Shown here in pieces: positions 25,615 through 36,827 of a stretch of DNA of 64,000 bases. Under the pieces are notes generated by a model. It did no database searches, was not told where the DNA came from, and was given only the letters and a program-made list of their open reading frames with translations. The stretch is from Arachis hypogaea. Its lineage: Eukaryota > Streptophyta > Magnoliopsida > Fabales > Fabaceae. Each line of letters opens with the position of its first letter. The first letter of the stretch is position 1. Location of the stretch: the NCBI RefSeq assembly GCF_003086295.3, contig NC_092047.1:118832449-118896448 (forward strand), given 5' to 3'. A program made the position numbers and the translations under genes.

Positions 25615-26175
25615 GCCAAGTCTTAGTTTTTTGCTTTTTAAAATGTTATAATTGTGATGACTGTTCTTTAAGCCTCATTAGTAATTTACATGTCTTTCCT
25701 GTATTTTACTTTTTGGAGTTGACGTATGAATTTTACATCTCCATGGATTTTGTTATCAAGTTTTGTTGATTTTATATTATGCGAGTTTTCAAAAGGACTA
25801 AGTTTTCACTATCGACACTTTGTATAGGACCTCCAATATTTCACCCTTATTTGTTGTCAGGAAATTTTTGTCGGTATGTTTAAGCCATTTGCATGTTGTG
25901 TATAGTATAACCTTCAATCCTGCTCCTATCTTAAAAGTGTTAAGAGAAAAAATAGAGGAGAGGAATTGGAAGGAAAATTGACATAAGTTGATTAGGACCA
26001 AATTAATGCAAGTAATCAAGTTGATGCTCAATGAGATCAAACCTTACAAGTTACAACCCAAGGAATTAGGACTTGGGAAACAGAACAAACAAAACAAAAA
26101 CAAAAACAAACAGCACAAGTAACTTAGCCCAAGCTAGAATGTTATATGCAAGTTTCTTTAATCTTTCAAATCTTT
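25615..26175. other. Convergent intergenic: RPS2 3' flank to first CASP gene
   Basis: Holds the 3' UTRs of RPS2 (+) and of the CASP gene (-). No additional gene. An (ACAAAA)n-like purine run at about 26083-26115 belongs to the CASP 3' flank. Confidence 0.65.
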
Positions 26176-27295
26176 CTAATGGCTCCTAAGAGCCACAGCA
26201 GTCATAATTACCAAGAACAAAAGTAGAACCACTGAAACGAAGGCAGAGATCACAGCTCCACTTGTTTGTTGACAGAAATCTGTAAACTGATTGCATATGG
26301 CAAGCCAGTTAGAGTCTTGGTCCCCATTATGTGCCAAGTATACTATGGCGGCCGCTGCAGCAGCACTTGCAGTTGCTAGAGTAAGAAACACCTACAAATG
26401 TTTCACAAGGAAAAAAAACATAGGTTAATTCAAATTATGCATTTTGCAACTGGTTATTACTAATTACTACAATTTTTTGTATAATTTATTCTAAGGAGTT
26501 AGTCATGAATTTATTAAAAAGTGCAAGAGAGATCATAGAATAAAATTACCATGTCTAGAATGATGAGGAAAAGTCTTGGTCCAACTGCATGGGGGCGTAT
26601 GATGGTTACTATAGAGAAAGGCAGTGATAGAACCAAGTAACCACCCACAAATGCCATTGAAATAACAAAGAACCTGCAATTTTTGGTAAGCCTTACATTT
26701 TATGAATGCATCCAAAGAGAGATATTCTTAGGTGTCCTTAGAAAGAGAGGAAAATGAAGGAAGGGGGAAAAGTGAGCCTTTTTCACATAAATTAAAATTT
26801 AACCTTTTTGGATATTATTAATGGATAAAGCATAATTTATCTAAATGTTCTATGAGCATATAGCAATTTTGTTTCGCGCATCGAGTTTACGTATTACTAT
26901 CTATCATTGAATGAGGTGCAGGACTTATACGAGATAAGTCATACACCTCATCAAATGGCAGTGAGACACGTATATTGACTCGGCGTAAGAAACAAAAATG
27001 AGCATAAATATAGAAGGTAGAGCATTGAGAGAGTGACATACTGAAAAGCAGAGAAGTTATCATAGCTTGCTTCAAACTGAAGGAATTGAGTGAAGAAAGG
27101 TAAAGTTTGATCAGCCATTGACATGGTGGCAGCAGCACCAAGAGCAGCAGCTATGGCACCTAGCCTTAGAATAAAGTCCATTATTGCCACCCCTTTCTTC
27201 CATCCTCCTCCCCTTTTTGGTGCACCAATCAATGGTGTTTTTTCCTTAGCAATTTTTCTTGATGATGACTCTCCCACTTCAATAGTAGTTGACAT
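26176..27295 (-). CDS. Casparian strip membrane protein (CASP), copy A, 197 aa
   Basis: Three exons: 27295-27042, 26673-26550, 26391-26176. CASPs are four-span plasma-membrane proteins that assemble at the endodermal Casparian strip domain and organise lignin deposition with peroxidase and RBOHF. The N-terminus [11 protein letters not shown] matches the CASP start. TM1 is near [19 protein letters not shown], followed by the loop-1 signature [13 protein letters not shown]2 lies around [27 protein letters not shown] precedes TM3 ([19 protein letters not shown]), and extracellular loop 2 ([21 protein letters not shown]) has the paired Cys. TM4 ends VAVALRSH-like at residue 197. It is first in a tandem array of three on the same strand and is probably driven by the shared promoter blocks upstream. 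Introns are short (368 and 158 bp). Confidence 0.96.
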
Positions 27296-27413
27296 TTTTT
27301 TTTCTTACCCTTTAGTTGGAACTTGAGAAGAAAAATATATATGAAAAATGTTGTCTAAAATTATATGAATTGTAAGATTTAGTGATGAATATTATGGTTT
27401 CATGGTTTATGAG

Positions 27414-27533
27414 CTTATATAGAAAGAGAATGTGGTCAACGGTCAACGTTTGATATAGGAGAAGGTATTAAGAACTTAATTAAGTAGGATATAGGAGAAG
27501 GTATAAGAGGAGTTGTTATAAAACCATTTCCAC
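27414..27533 (-). promoter_or_regulatory. Proximal promoter of CASP copy A
   Basis: TATATAAG (minus strand, 27414-27421) about 120 bp above the ATG; AACCATTTCCAC (27522-27533, + orientation), followed by AAAGCAAGTAGA (27549-27560), which recurs upstream of copy B and partly of copy C. See findings. Confidence 0.65.
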
Positions 27534-28033
27534 TTCTGACTTTGTAACAAAGCAAGTAGAGGCACAAAAATGTTATCTAATTATTTCATTAGTTACTTTT
27601 TCAAGTGAAAACGGATCATGTTTATATATATTTTTTTAAAATTATTTTCTTAAGGGAATTTTTCATAATTATGATAATATTGATTTTATTATGTATATTG
27701 AATCGACATATATTTTTTTTGTATTATTAGATAAAATACGAGATTTTTTCATATAAATCTCACAAAATATTTATGTAATTAAAAAAATATATATATCAAC
27801 TTGATATATAAAATAAAAATGAATACAAATAATATAATTCATGGGTTTTTTTTCTTAAATTATATTTGCATGAATCTAAGTCAACCATTGATAGTGCATT
27901 GGTTCTCTTAATTTTGTTTTGGTAGCAATAGCTTCAAAAAATTGGGGTTTTAAATAATGTTGTAATGGAAAAGTGATGAAAGATTTGATAGTTGTGATAT
28001 ACCATGCAAAGAAATTAAAGTATTTTGTAACCT

Positions 28034-28050
28034 ATCAACCAAACCGCATA
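28034..28050 (-). promoter_or_regulatory. Distal conserved block upstream of CASP copy A
   Basis: ATCAACCAAACCGCATA (+ orientation), about 740 bp from the ATG. Near-identical blocks lie 580-600 bp upstream of copies B and C. ACCAAAC fits the R2R3-MYB/AC-element consensus; MYB36 is the known CASP activator (family knowledge), so a MYB site is plausible. Confidence 0.5.
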
Positions 28051-28933
28051 GACTCTAATTTATTAGTGCAATATTGGACTCTCTTTAATTTGTCAACCTT
28101 GTCTAATATAAGTTATAATAATAAAGAGAAATTAAGGATAAGTAAAATAGTACGGAGGGTTTAATAATCATGAATATTTTAATAATGAGTGAAAATTTTA
28201 TTTGCATGCAACCTCAAACTTATTCAAGACAAGTATGAGATGAAAAAGAAAATTAAAGTAAGAAACTTATCAATTATCTTGTTGATATAAATTAAACTAT
28301 GACCTATCTAGTGGTGCCAAAGGTAAATTCATACTTTATGTGTAAGTTGTTGCCATTGTTTTCTTTGAAATCTATATAGTCCATAGTAGAATAAAGAAAA
28401 TAAAATGCTAATATAATTTGAGAGAAATGTGTATGCTACTTACAAAATACAAAAAAAAATACAATTAGTAGTACAGTCGTTTTGATAAGAAACAAAGAGT
28501 GAAATGACGACGACAATAACAGAGTCTTATTCTATTAAGCAGGATCGGTTCATATATGTAATTCGATCGTCAATACATAAATTTTAAATATGAACTAATT
28601 AATTAATTAGTTAAAGAGCTACTAATAAAGAATAGAGAATTATAAGCTGTAACACAATAATCATGGCTCAAACTTGTGTGTATTAAGTAGAAATCTTATA
28701 ATACAAATTCCAACCCAACATCAAATTAGAAAAAGCCAATAACCAATTGAATTTGGTACATCATTGACTTAAGAAAATATAAAGATCCTCACAATTCATC
28801 ACAAAGTAACCTTATGATGAGGAAATTTTAGGAAATTACAAACTAAACCATACAATATAATACACAAACAATGAACACATAGGCAATAATAATAATTTGC
28901 ATGAAGCCCCCTAGGAAATGTTGAATTTAGGCA
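28051..28933. other. Intergenic between CASP copies A and B
   Basis: AT-rich upstream DNA of copy A and 3' flank of copy B. No gene supported; open frame 27973-28164 crosses the conserved promoter block and is not credible. Confidence 0.6.
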
Positions 28934-31241
28934 TCAGTGCTTCCCAAGGGCCAAAGTGTTAATGATAATGATGATGACGAAGGAAACCACAGCCAAGAAT
29001 GAAGAGATAACAGCTTCACTGGTTTGCATACAGAAAGTTCCATATTGGTTGCATATGGCTAACCAATTTGGGTCTTGCTCTCCATTGTGTTCCAAATATA
29101 CTATGGAAGCAGCTGCACCCGCACTTGATGTGGCTAAAGTCAGAAAAATCTGCAAATATGTAACAATTCATATCATAAGATTCTATAATCTAAGTTATGT
29201 AAATATATTTGTGAAGAAAAAAAAAAGTGAAAACAAAAAATAAGACTTTATTGTTTTCACTATTTTCACTTTTTTTTCTTTACAAAATTTAAAAAACAGA
29301 AAACACTGAAAATAACGCAAACCAAACGCACCCTAAAACTTCTAAGATTCAGACCAAATCGATAAAATTAAAAGTTTAATTGGAATTAAACTGAATATAA
29401 TAAATTAATATAATTTTTAAACTAGTTTTTTAGTAAAAAAAAAGAAAATTTTGATTTTATGAAAGAGTTTTACAATTTACATAGACAATCAATAGTAAAT
29501 TGTCATATTAATAAAAATAATTAATTTTTAATTCCATATTTAAAAGTCATCAAAATATATAAATCTGATTGAATGAATGTGTAAAAGTCTTTATATTATC
29601 AGTGCATTAAAATTAATTTAAAATAAAATTACTAATTTATTACTAAATCAAATCTAATGCATGACTGATTTTTGGTTAATCCAGTTGAATGGATTCATCT
29701 AGTTATTAAAACCATGGTAAATATCAATAAACTTGTTGTATTTGGTAACTAAGACAAATATAGAGATATAAAGAAAAAAAGTAATATTCCATTATTAGAT
29801 TCTTGAGAATTTTTAAGGATCAGAAGGTTTTCAAATAATTATGAATACTAAATAGGTCCTTTTTATAATTGAGTATTACTCTACAACAAAATTTTCTGAA
29901 TTTTTGAGGTTTAATTAAGAGAGCTTACAGTGTCTAAGATGATGAGGAAAATCCTTGGACCAACTGCATGAGGCCTTACAATGGCTACAATAGAAATAGG
30001 TAAAGAGAGGACCAGGTAGCCACTCACTAATGCCAATGTAATTACGAAAAACCTGCATTATTTTAATTTAGTTTAAAGAAACATATCGTTAATTAATCAC
30101 AATTAAGGATCAAGGTAATATATACATGTTACATCATTTTGGAAGATAATAAATTTGGACAAAATTTTCTAATTCTCAAATATTTCTCTAGATAATAAAT
30201 AAGAAATTACTCAGATGATTAATTTGAACACAATGCAACTAGTTCATCTTATTGATTAATTAAGAGGATTAAGGATTAATTAACATTTTGTCAAGCATGA
30301 TGTTTATATAAAATCAACTATTTTCTTATATTGAATAGACTGAATTTCTTTTTATACATGGATTAAACAAAAGTTTAATTACTCTGTTAGTTCCTATAGT
30401 TTCGCGAAATTTTCAATTAGGTCCCTATACTTTTTTCCTTTTAATTGAGTCCTTGTACCAAAATTTTTTTTAATTGAGTCCCTATCTACACTTTTTTTTT
30501 CTTTTATTTAGGTCCATATACCAAATTTTTTTTTTAGTTGAGTCCCTATAAACTTAAGCTAATTATTACTACCAAGGACTTAATTGAAAAGAAAAAATTA
30601 GTGTAAGAACTCAATTAAAAAGAAAAAAAGTATAGAAACCAAATTGAAAATTTCATGAAACTATAAGGACTAATAAAGTAATTAAACCTTAAACAAAATA
30701 CGAAACACGTTAATTAAAAGAATTTAATTTAAATGTACTGATAATGCAACAAGTTTTACACAGTTATCTGAAAAAAATTATAATTTTAAATACTAAATTT
30801 AAGAATTTGTTACTAACAAAGAGATGCCAATACGCAATTGTTTATATAAACCGGTCAATGCATGAAAATCAAATTCTAAATAGAAACGGAATTGATTTGG
30901 TTTAGAAAAAAAATTATAAAATAACATTTTTCTAACAACAAATTGAAAAAAGTAATTAATTAAGATAATTAAGGAAGGTGAGATTACTGAAAAGCACTGA
31001 AGCTGTCATAGGAGGCTTCAAACTGAACAAATTGATTGAAGAAAGGGAGAGTCTGATCAGCATTGGCCATGGTGGCAATGGCTCCAATGGTGGAAGCTAA
31101 GGCACCTAACCTCACTATGAAATCCATTATTGACACTCCTTTCTTCCATCCACCTGGTCTCTTTGGTGTTCCAACAATTGTTGCTTTTCCCTTTGAAACA
31201 TTATTATGGCTTGATTCTGCCACATCAATTGTTGTTGACAT
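28934..31241 (-). CDS. Casparian strip membrane protein (CASP), copy B, 197 aa, loop-diverged
   Basis: Three exons: 31241-30988, 30052-29929, 29149-28934, with the same lengths and phases as copy A (254, 124, 216 nt). It is predicted to be a four-span plasma-membrane CASP. It starts [13 protein letters not shown]1 lies around [19 protein letters not shown]; loop 1 reads [10 protein letters not shown], with Asn replacing the Thr seen in the neighbours. TM2/TM3 are flanked by the conserved RPHAVGPR. Loop 2 reads YLEHNGEQ...[20 protein letters not shown], with Glu replacing Ala after YL and Glu replacing the Gly of SGAV. The C-terminus is LALGKH. The introns are larger (935 and 779 bp) and the first holds a Mutator-type MITE. 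The reading frame is intact, so this is a diverged paralogue rather than a pseudogene. Confidence 0.95.
30372..30688. mobile_element. Mutator-type MITE in intron 1 of CASP copy B
   Basis: 317-bp foldback with arms AGTTTAATTACT...TTAGTTCCTATAG and the matching complement at the other end, flanked by a perfect 9-bp duplication TTAAACAAA (30363-30371 and 30689-30697). A 9-bp duplication is diagnostic of Mutator-like transposition. No coding. Confidence 0.88.
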
Positions 31242-31326
31242 TTTTGTTTCTAATTAGAGAAATTTAATTCAATTACTATATATGTTATTATGTGAAGGAT
31301 GCAAGTGTTATTATGATTGATTCAAG

Positions 31327-31410
31327 CTTATATAGAGAGAATAATTTTATGGGGTTAGTGAATTAAGTGTAGTAGTGAAGTTGTTAATTAATGAGATAAT
31401 CATTTCCAAC
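31327..31410 (-). promoter_or_regulatory. Proximal promoter of CASP copy B
   Basis: CTTATATA (TATATAAG on the minus strand, 31327-31334) about 90 bp above the ATG; AATCATTTCCAAC (31398-31410) and AAAGCAAGTAGA (31441-31452) parallel the blocks of copy A. Confidence 0.6.
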
Positions 31411-31822
31411 TTATTCAACTTTTTTTTTTTTATATATAGTAAAGCAAGTAGATGTGTAAGGTGTAGAGAAACATATATTTAATAAATTAATTTCACATTT
31501 TTTTATTTTATATTTATTATTATTTTTTTAAGGAATAACTAAATAAAGTGTATAGAGTACTTAATTAATTAAATGCCAAAAAATATTTGGTATTAAATTA
31601 AATTATTTAATAATTAATCCAACTTATTCAAAGTAAGTGGTCAAATAATTTAAAAGATTAATTAGCATATAATTATGAATATGAGAAATGTTTATGAACA
31701 ACAAACCCGACTTGGTATTATTCAAATAATTCGTATAGTTTCTATATGATTAAAGTTCATAATCCATATTAACCTAACCCATTAAATGCAAATAATCAAG
31801 AGATATTTGAATTTATTAATCC

Positions 31823-31839
31823 ATCAACCAAACCACATA
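31823..31839 (-). promoter_or_regulatory. Distal conserved block upstream of CASP copy B
   Basis: ATCAACCAAACCACATA, one base different from the block of copy A, about 590 bp from the ATG; preceded by TTTATTAATCC as in copy C and followed by CTCCCTAATCCAT. Confidence 0.5.
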
Positions 31840-33128
31840 TAGCAAGCCTCCCTAATCCATAACACTGACACATTATTCATTATTGGATTCTTTGTTAACC
31901 TAAAATTAATTTTTGACCTAAAATTGAGTAAACTATAATATAGGATATAACTGTTGGAATTTATATACGTGGTTACTTTTTGACAATTTAATGAGTTAAT
32001 TTGTTTACAAAATAAATATTCTTTTTATATATATATATAGTCTAATCCAAATGTAGCAATTCTAAAGGCATTTCAAATGAAAAAGAACTAATAGCACTTA
32101 TTAGAATTCTACTCTTTATAAATAATGGAGGAATCACCAAATAAGGCAATATTATTCAAACTTTTTACTTTTTATATTATAAATTATTTATATGTGTATA
32201 TATATATGTCAAATAATAAAAAGAGCAATTACTCAAATCAATCTCTAATAATTTTAAAATCGGACATTTTAGTCTTAATATACAAATCAATTTCTAAGGT
32301 TTTAATCCGACAGACAAATCAGTCTCCAATTCATTTTTTGGCAGATCAATCTCCAAAAATTTTAAAAGTGGATATTTTAGTCTCCAAAAAATTAATATAT
32401 AGATCAATTCTCAACGTTTTTTTTGTCAGACATAACTGTCTTTTGTCAAAAAAATAAAATAAAATAATTATTATTATTATTAATTGCATAATAATATTGT
32501 ACCATAATTTTTTTTTGTATTATTTAGATAAAAATAATAATAAATTTATTCATTAAATTTTTATGTATGTATTTATAATATAAAAAGTATATATATATAT
32601 ATATTCACTCAATAATACTAATAATAATAATAGAATTAGGGAAATTTAATTTGTCCTTTCGTTAGTAGAATTGGGCTCATATTTTCAATATTATTGAATT
32701 GGATTTCAACTTAAGCCATTAGTGATATTAAAACAAAGGATTATTAGCTTTTATATATAATCTATAAATAAAATTTCAGTTATTTAATCTTACTATTTTC
32801 TTTAACTAATCCTAAATTTTCAATCGTTAATTAACACCATATTTTTTTTGGTGACTAATTAACATCATATGTTTAATTCGCTATGTGTCCATAATTTTTT
32901 AAAACAATTCAAAATTGGAAAAGTTAACTAGAGAAATACAAGATCATAATTGTGATTTTTCTCACAATTAATTAAGATTTTCCATGTAGTAATGTGCTTA
33001 GTACAACAAAATCAATTTGATCACAATTGATGATGACAACATTGGAAAAGAAAAAAAAAACACAAAGATAAATACACAACACGAACACACACATATATAT
33101 GTAACTTAATTAATCAGCAGAAATTAAA
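31840..33128. other. Intergenic between CASP copies B and C, with a partial tandem duplication
   Basis: No gene supported. Around 32240-32450 a unit of about 110 bp is imperfectly repeated in tandem (ATCAATCTCTAATAATTTTA and ATCAATCTCCAAAAATTTTA as anchors, each followed by a GGACATTTTAGTC-like stretch). The open frame 32125-32457 runs through this repeat and is not credible. Confidence 0.55.
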
Positions 33129-35610
33129 TCAATGCTTCTTGGCAATAGCCAAAGAAGACATAACAATCAAGAACATGAAGATGAGAACAACAATGAAGGC
33201 AGAGACAACAGCTCCACTCGTCTGATTACAGAAATCACTGTATTGGTTACAAATTGCAAGCCAATTGGAGCTTTGATTCCCATTGTGTGCTAAGTATACT
33301 ACTGATGCAGCTGAAGCAGCACCAGCTGTTGCTAGAACAAGAAACACCTACAATAATAATTTCATCATATCACTAAATAAATATCATAACTAAAATTTCA
33401 AGAATAATTAATATAATCAAATTAAGATATATTATTATGAAAATGTTCGTTGGTACCAAATATAGTGCTTGTTTAGGCACCATTAAGTTAATATAAAAAA
33501 AAAAGATTTTTTTTTTAATTTTTTGGTAAATTTCTAGTAGTAAAAATAAAAACACTAACAAAATAAAAAATACATCTTTGTTAAAAAGTTACAATTCACA
33601 TCTCTTTTTAAAAGATTTTTTTCTTTAAAAAAAAAGATATTTTTTACGTAATAAATAAACAAAAAAATATTTTTATATAGTTATACTCAAACATAATTGA
33701 TAAATATATTTTTTTTGCATGAGATATCCAAATATAAAATTATTTTTACTTTTCTATAAGATCTTTTGAAAAAAAATAATTTAAAACAAAAATCTTTTCT
33801 TAAAAATTCACCCAAACAATCCCTAGAATAATACTTTAAGTCAATATCTAAGAAATTTTATTTTAGCCAAATATTTTAGTCTTTAATAAATTTTAATTAT
33901 CAAATTAGTCTTTAATCTTTCATTTTGGTAGGTATTACTAAAATATTTTGACAAATCGATTCCAAAGTTTCTAAAATCTTTTAAAATACTGAGATTAATA
34001 CCTCCAAATAGACAAGAAATTCTGATGTAAAAATTGATTTTTTCTATTGAAATAAAAAAATTAGTTATGAAATTAATAATTAAAATTTATTTAAAATGTC
34101 AAACTAAAAATTCTTTGAAATGACTTGGAGTATTACTCAAAGAAAAAAAATGATTATTTATTTGAAATATAACTAAATAAACATATATATATATGTGATG
34201 AAAGAGGTTATTACAGAGTCTAAGATGATGAGGAAGAGTCTTGGTGCAGCTGCATGGGGACGAATGATGGCCACAATAGAGAAAGGCAGTGATAGGACTA
34301 AGTACCCACCCACCAATGCCATTCCAATTACCAAAAACCTGCATTCATTTTCTTAATTAACCATTCATTTTTCTATTATCTCGATTCTTAGGATAATAGT
34401 GCCATCAAGATTAAGTAATATGTGTTCAAGAGAGCATTTTTAGTATTTTAAAATTAAGGGGCATAATGATAATATTTTTTTATTTAAGAGTTTGTTTCAT
34501 AACTTTTCTTAGTCTTTTATTCTTCGTCTTTTATATTTTTCTTCTCACTAAGACTAATAATGTTTTATTTACTGTGTTTCGAAATAAATATCGCTTTATA
34601 TATCCATATATGATTATGTTTAAATATCTTAAATTTTTAATCGCATAAAGTATATTTTTTGTACTTAATGTTTATAATTTTTTTTAAAATATTTTTAATG
34701 TTTAATTTCATTTATTTTTGTCTCCAAAATTTTTTTATTTGTGTCAAAATTATCCCTAAAAATTTTCAATTTTGTTTTTAACATTTTATATGAAATTAAC
34801 GTTTAAGGATAATTTTAAAAAAATAAAAAATATTAGAGACAAAATTGAACACAACTAAATATTAAAAATATTTTTAAAAAAAATTACAAACACTAAAAAC
34901 AAAAAAAAAGTACACTTCACATATTTTTAATCTATTGATTTAGTTAAAACAATATTTATTTTAAAATAAATGGAGTATTTTTTTAAGTGACACAATAAAT
35001 ATGATTTCGTCTAAAAACTCAATTTTTTTTCCAACCAATGTCAGCTAATTTTTTAATCTTAAATTTTAAATATTAAATTTTAAACCCTAAATTTTCTAAA
35101 AAATAAAGGTGAAAAAATAATCTTATAATAGAAATAGTTGACTAATATTAACTAATTAAAAATTAATTTTCCATACTTATTTTTAAAAAATATATAATTT
35201 TCCTCTAAACTATCTAAAATATGTAAATTTATCTGATCTCAAATTTTCTTAGCAAATTCATAAAACAAAATGTGAGTCAACATAATAATTAATCTAAAAC
35301 CAAATGCATAAACATAACACAACTCTAATAAATAGTACAAGTTATCAAACATGACATACGTGAAAGTGGTGAAGCTATCATAGCTAGCTTCAAACTGAAA
35401 GTACTGAGTGAAGAAAGGTAGTGTCTGATCGGCGGTGGCCATGGTGGCGGCGGCACCGAGAGCGGCCGCCACGGCACCTAACCTTAAAATAAAATCCATT
35501 ATGGCCAGCCCTTTCTTCCACCCTCCTGGCCTTTGTGGTGCACCAAGCAAAGGTGCTTTTCCCTTAATAACATTGCTTGATTCTGGCACAATATCTATGG
35601 TACTTGACAT
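33129..35610 (-). CDS. Casparian strip membrane protein (CASP), copy C, 197 aa
   Basis: Three exons: 35610-35360, 34338-34215, 33347-33129 (251, 124, 219 nt), the same phases as copies A and B. It is a predicted four-span CASP of the endodermal plasma membrane. It starts [14 protein letters not shown]1 lies around [19 protein letters not shown]; loop 1 reads [21 protein letters not shown]2 ([16 protein letters not shown]), RPHAAAPR and TM3 ([19 protein letters not shown]) follow. Loop 2 is [28 protein letters not shown] with the paired Cys, and the C-terminus is SLAIAKKH. Loop residues agree with copy A and with canonical CASPs. The introns (1,021 and 867 bp) each contain a MITE. It is the most upstream member of the array and lies next to the SPY 3' end. 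Confidence 0.96.
33465..33823. mobile_element. MITE in intron 2 of CASP copy C
   Basis: About 359 bp with terminal inverted repeats GTGCTTGTTTAGGCAC and CACCCAAACAATCCC, flanked by TA on both sides. The superfamily is uncertain. The interior is A/T-rich with complementary arms. Confidence 0.6.
34643..34922. mobile_element. Mutator-type MITE in intron 1 of CASP copy C
   Basis: 280-bp foldback (arms begin CATAAAGTATATTTTTTGTA and its near complement) flanked by the 10-bp repeat ATTTTTAATC at 34633-34642 and 34923-34932, consistent with a 9-10-bp Mutator-like duplication. No coding. Confidence 0.75.
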
Positions 35611-35742
35611 TTTTCTTTTTTGGCTTTGGAAAATTAGGGAAACTTAATTAATTAATTAGTATATAATATTATATAGTAGTGTCTAAGGATATGTGAGATT
35701 GTAATATGAATGGATGTGTAAAATGGATTGAATGTTTTGAGT

Positions 35743-35836
35743 TTATATAGAGAATTAGGGGGATCATAAACATTTGGAAAAGTCAACTATATGATACATG
35801 AGAAGTCAAGTTGAGTTGTTTGGAAACCATTTCCAC
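35743..35836 (-). promoter_or_regulatory. Proximal promoter of CASP copy C
   Basis: TATATAA on the minus strand (35743-35749) about 135 bp above the ATG; AACCATTTCCAC (35825-35836), identical to the 12-base block of copy A, preceded by GAGTTGTT as in copy A. Confidence 0.6.
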
Positions 35837-36194
35837 TATTAGCTACTTTTTTTTATGACATGATAGAATAGAGAAAGTTAATATTCATTTTATTTATTTA
35901 TTTTTCTTCTTATAATAGACTTGGTTTTCTTGAAATATGTACATCTAAAAGTAAGTGTTAATTGACAATAAATATAATTTACTAATAAATATAAAAAAAA
36001 TTAGTGTTAAAATGAATATTATTGTAAAATTTAAAAATTATATATAAAATAAATATTGACACAGGCTATGATGCATACATTTGTAACATAGAGACACCAA
36101 AAAAAAAAAATTAATGTGACAAAGGTATTTAAAATTGTTCAAAAACTAGACTTTATTTTACAAATCAAATTAATCTCTTCATTTATTAATCATA

Positions 36195-36211
36195 GTCAAC
36201 CAAACCATGCA
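36195..36211 (-). promoter_or_regulatory. Distal conserved block upstream of CASP copy C
   Basis: GTCAACCAAACCATGCA, about 590 bp from the ATG, preceded by TTTATTAATC and followed by CTCTCTAATCCATTA, matching the block of copy B. Confidence 0.5.
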
Positions 36212-36827
36212 AATTCTCTCTAATCCATTAATCCACTAATCTAATATAAAATTAATAAAGCCTCAAGTATATTGATTGGTCAAAACAACCTGATAAAGCC
36301 TTCCTAATCCCTTTAATCATAATTTTCACAAAAAAAAATTATTGACAACTTTGGACCCAATTATTAAAGTATTGATCTTTATATGAATAAATTGCTAGTT
36401 TTCACAAGATATGGCAAAAGTCAATGTTGCACAAAAGCCTACACCATTAGAACAATTATCATTCATGGAGGGAAAGAAAAAATGAGTTACAATAGCCAAG
36501 AGATGTTCATTCAAAGCAGCATCACCTCTTTGCAATTTGCATATTATCATATTAGCACTTGAAACACAAATTTTGACAACACTTGCCCTACACTTTCCTG
36601 CTAGGAAAAAATTGCCAATCTATAATGCAATTTTTTGTTTCTTTTTTTTTTAAGAGGGAAAAAAAAACAGAAACTTAGGGATGCCTAGGTTGCTACCAAA
36701 GACTCTTCCAGCAGCAACATCAATATACATTGTGCCAACCTAATACTGAATCCTATTTTTTTGTAATACAGTTCCAACATCCTTGAATCACTTACATAAA
36801 GGACTCTCAGATGAACAATCCAAATTT
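36212..36827. other. Intergenic: CASP C upstream region and SPY 3' flank
   Basis: No further gene. The last 150 bp before 36828 are probably the SPY 3' UTR on the minus strand. Confidence 0.6.

Noticed and set aside
26951..27295. 114-aa stand-alone protein
   Set aside because: It is CASP A exon 1 read through its donor site; the GT at 27041 restores the CASP frame.
29150..29340. Possible MITE end (CAAACGCACCC followed by TAA) in CASP B intron 2
   Set aside because: A matching opposite end and a duplication were not found; probably a truncated copy.
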